This document shows positions 6,414 to 7,465 of a DNA stretch of 7,465 bases, in pieces. The notes under the pieces are model-generated. The model did no database searches and was not told the origin of the DNA. It saw only the letters and a program-made list of their open reading frames with translations. The position numbers and the translations under genes are program-made. Source of the stretch: JBIOHJ01 sp044448905 (lineage in GTDB: Bacteria > Bacteroidota > Bacteroidia > AKYH767-A > OLB10); assembly GCA_044448905.1 (NCBI GenBank), contig JBIOHJ010000146.1, positions 1 to 7,465 of the forward strand, in the 5' to 3' direction. Numbering within the stretch: position 1 is the first letter of the stretch; every line of letters starts with the position of its first letter.

Positions 6414-7465
6414 ATGAAAAAAATTCTACCTGCTCTCGCATTGCTTTTATTAACCGGTACTGTAAATGCACAAATAGGATTTACTTGGTGTGAAACTTTC
6501 GATGCCCCGTCATTGGACGACAGCGTAACATCGTATTCGTCCAACCCGCCTGCCAATGCAGGATGGACACTGAATTCGCGCCTGCAGGTTAGCCCTGCCA
6601 ATTCCGATTCAGCTTACGTAACAACCGGAGATACAGTAATTCTTTCAACCATTCCAATTGATTTTACAGGTATGACCTTCGTGATAATGGAATTCGATCA
6701 CATATGTAAAGTTGATTTTTTTGACGCGGCTATATTGCAGGTGTCACCTGATGGCGGAACCAACTGGTTCCAGTTAACCGACTCAGAATATTTAACCGAT
6801 GACATCAACCCTCCAGGTGCGCCTTTTGGCTCGCAGGGTAACCAGTTTTCGGCAGCATCCTATGCAATATGGCAGCCCGCAAACGGTGCCGCAATTCCTG
6901 ATAACTCCTGGTGGCAGCATGAAATATTTGACCTTTCGGCATTTGCCGGTAGTTCTCCTAACGCCTTGATACGCTTTATTCTTTACGATGCAAATATTCC
7001 GGGTGGAAACGGCAATAACGGTTGGAAGATTGATAACATCTGCATTACAGCAGCCCCATGTGAACTTACTCCTCCTGTCATTGTTCAACAAGTTCCTGTC
7101 TTACAAGGTACAGTTTATAGTCTCGGACCCTATTCGCTCAACGTAAATGTTACCGACAACTCCGGCATTGCTGCTGTTTGGATGTTTTACAGCATAAACG
7201 GTGTTCCTGATTCCTGCCTGATGGCAAATAACTTTGGAAATAATTTCACCTGCCAGATTCCCGCTGTTTCCGACAGCGATACTGTTTGTTATTATTTTAT
7301 TGCAACCGATGCTTCTGCCTGCAATAACTCCACAACATATCCTTCTTCGGGATGCATTCAGTTTGTGGCATTAAACGGAATCTCATTTCCGTTTTGCGAC
7401 AATCTCGATTCGCAGAATTTATGGACGGACAGCCTGGGTGCCGGTTCTTCTTTCCAGTTAGGAAC
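6414..7465 (+). CDS. Large modular secreted protein, probable T9SS cargo or adhesin, 3' end outside window
   Basis: An uninterrupted frame runs from ATG 6414 to the right edge: 350 complete codons and no stop. The signal peptide is MKKILPALALLLLTGTVNA, with predicted cleavage before Q20. Residues about 22-213 form a beta-rich module beginning FTWCETFD and ending GWKIDNICI, with VSPDGGTNWFQL in the middle. This resembles the jelly-roll (MAM/reelin-like) modules of Bacteroidetes surface proteins. Residues about 218-319 look like an Ig-like or fibronectin-like domain (PYSLNVNVTDNSGIAAVWMFYSING). From 323 a second copy of the first module seems to begin (FPFCDNLD). Ten cysteines (26, 98, 210, 216, 268, 280, 292, 303, 314, 328) suit disulfides outside the cytoplasm. 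A T9SS sorting domain, if present, would be at the missing C-terminus. Asn codons are 16 AAC to 13 AAT, unlike pseH. No catalytic motif is seen. The A-rich leader aaccaaaaaccaa supports the start. Confidence 0.87.
   Translation, partial: MKKILPALALLLLTGTVNAQIGFTWCETFDAPSLDDSVTSYSSNPPANAGWTLNSRLQVSPANSDSAYVTTGDTVILSTIPIDFTGMTFVIMEFDHICKVDFFDAAILQVSPDGGTNWFQLTDSEYLTDDINPPGAPFGSQGNQFSAASYAIWQPANGAAIPDNSWWQHEIFDLSAFAGSSPNALIRFILYDANIPGGNGNNGWKIDNICITAAPCELTPPVIVQQVPVLQGTVYSLGPYSLNVNVTDNSGIAAVWMFYSINGVPDSCLMANNFGNNFTCQIPAVSDSDTVCYYFIATDASACNNSTTYPSSGCIQFVALNGISFPFCDNLDSQNLWTDSLGAGSSFQLG

Noticed and set aside
6792..7091. Minus-strand open frame of 99 codons near the right end
   Set aside because: It is opposite the secreted-protein gene, which has a signal peptide, recognisable modules and an open frame across the whole region. 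The antisense product resembles nothing I know.

Overview
The window reads as a chromosomal piece of a Bacteroidota (Bacteroidetes) bacterium. The evidence is an AT-rich sequence, A-rich leaders without clear Shine-Dalgarno sites before most start codons, one TAnnTTTG-type promoter element, proteins with typical Bacteroidetes features (a Nif3 protein paired with a C4 zinc-ribbon coiled-coil protein, an exported TPR protein), and a modular secreted protein of the kind usually exported by the type IX secretion system (T9SS). All genes are on the + strand. I see no tRNA, rRNA, CRISPR array, insertion sequence or integrase. Species cannot be determined.

Layout. 1-512: C-terminal part of a Nif3/DUF34 metal protein, cut by the left edge. 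608-1477: C4 zinc-ribbon coiled-coil protein, followed by a strong rho-independent terminator (1497-1527). 1547-3034: exported TPR protein, starting only 19 bases after the terminator. 3062-3703: class I SAM-dependent O-methyltransferase. 3706-6324: three tightly packed genes for the nonulosonic acid sugar pseudaminic acid, pseG-pseH-pseI. 6414-7465: the first 350 residues of a large modular secreted protein that runs off the right edge. It is preceded by a probable promoter of its own at 6330-6337.

How the genes fit together. PseH, PseG and PseI catalyse steps 3, 4 and 5 of pseudaminic acid synthesis: 4-N-acetylation of the aminosugar nucleotide, removal of UDP, and condensation with phosphoenolpyruvate. 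The first two enzymes (PseB, PseC) and the CMP-activating enzyme (PseF) are not in this window. The set is therefore partial here and the other genes must lie elsewhere if the pathway works. The O-methyltransferase ends two bases before pseG and is probably co-transcribed with it. Whether it acts on the sugar or is only a neighbour is open. The secreted protein carries several D-S/T-aliphatic tripeptides, the known Bacteroidetes O-glycosylation motif, so a link between surface sugar synthesis and a surface protein is possible but unproven.

I found no clearly new biological system. The points most worth following are the split pse pathway with an attached methyltransferase, the terminator placed almost on top of the TPR gene start, the IML2/TTC39-like signature in that TPR protein, and the large truncated modular protein at the right edge.
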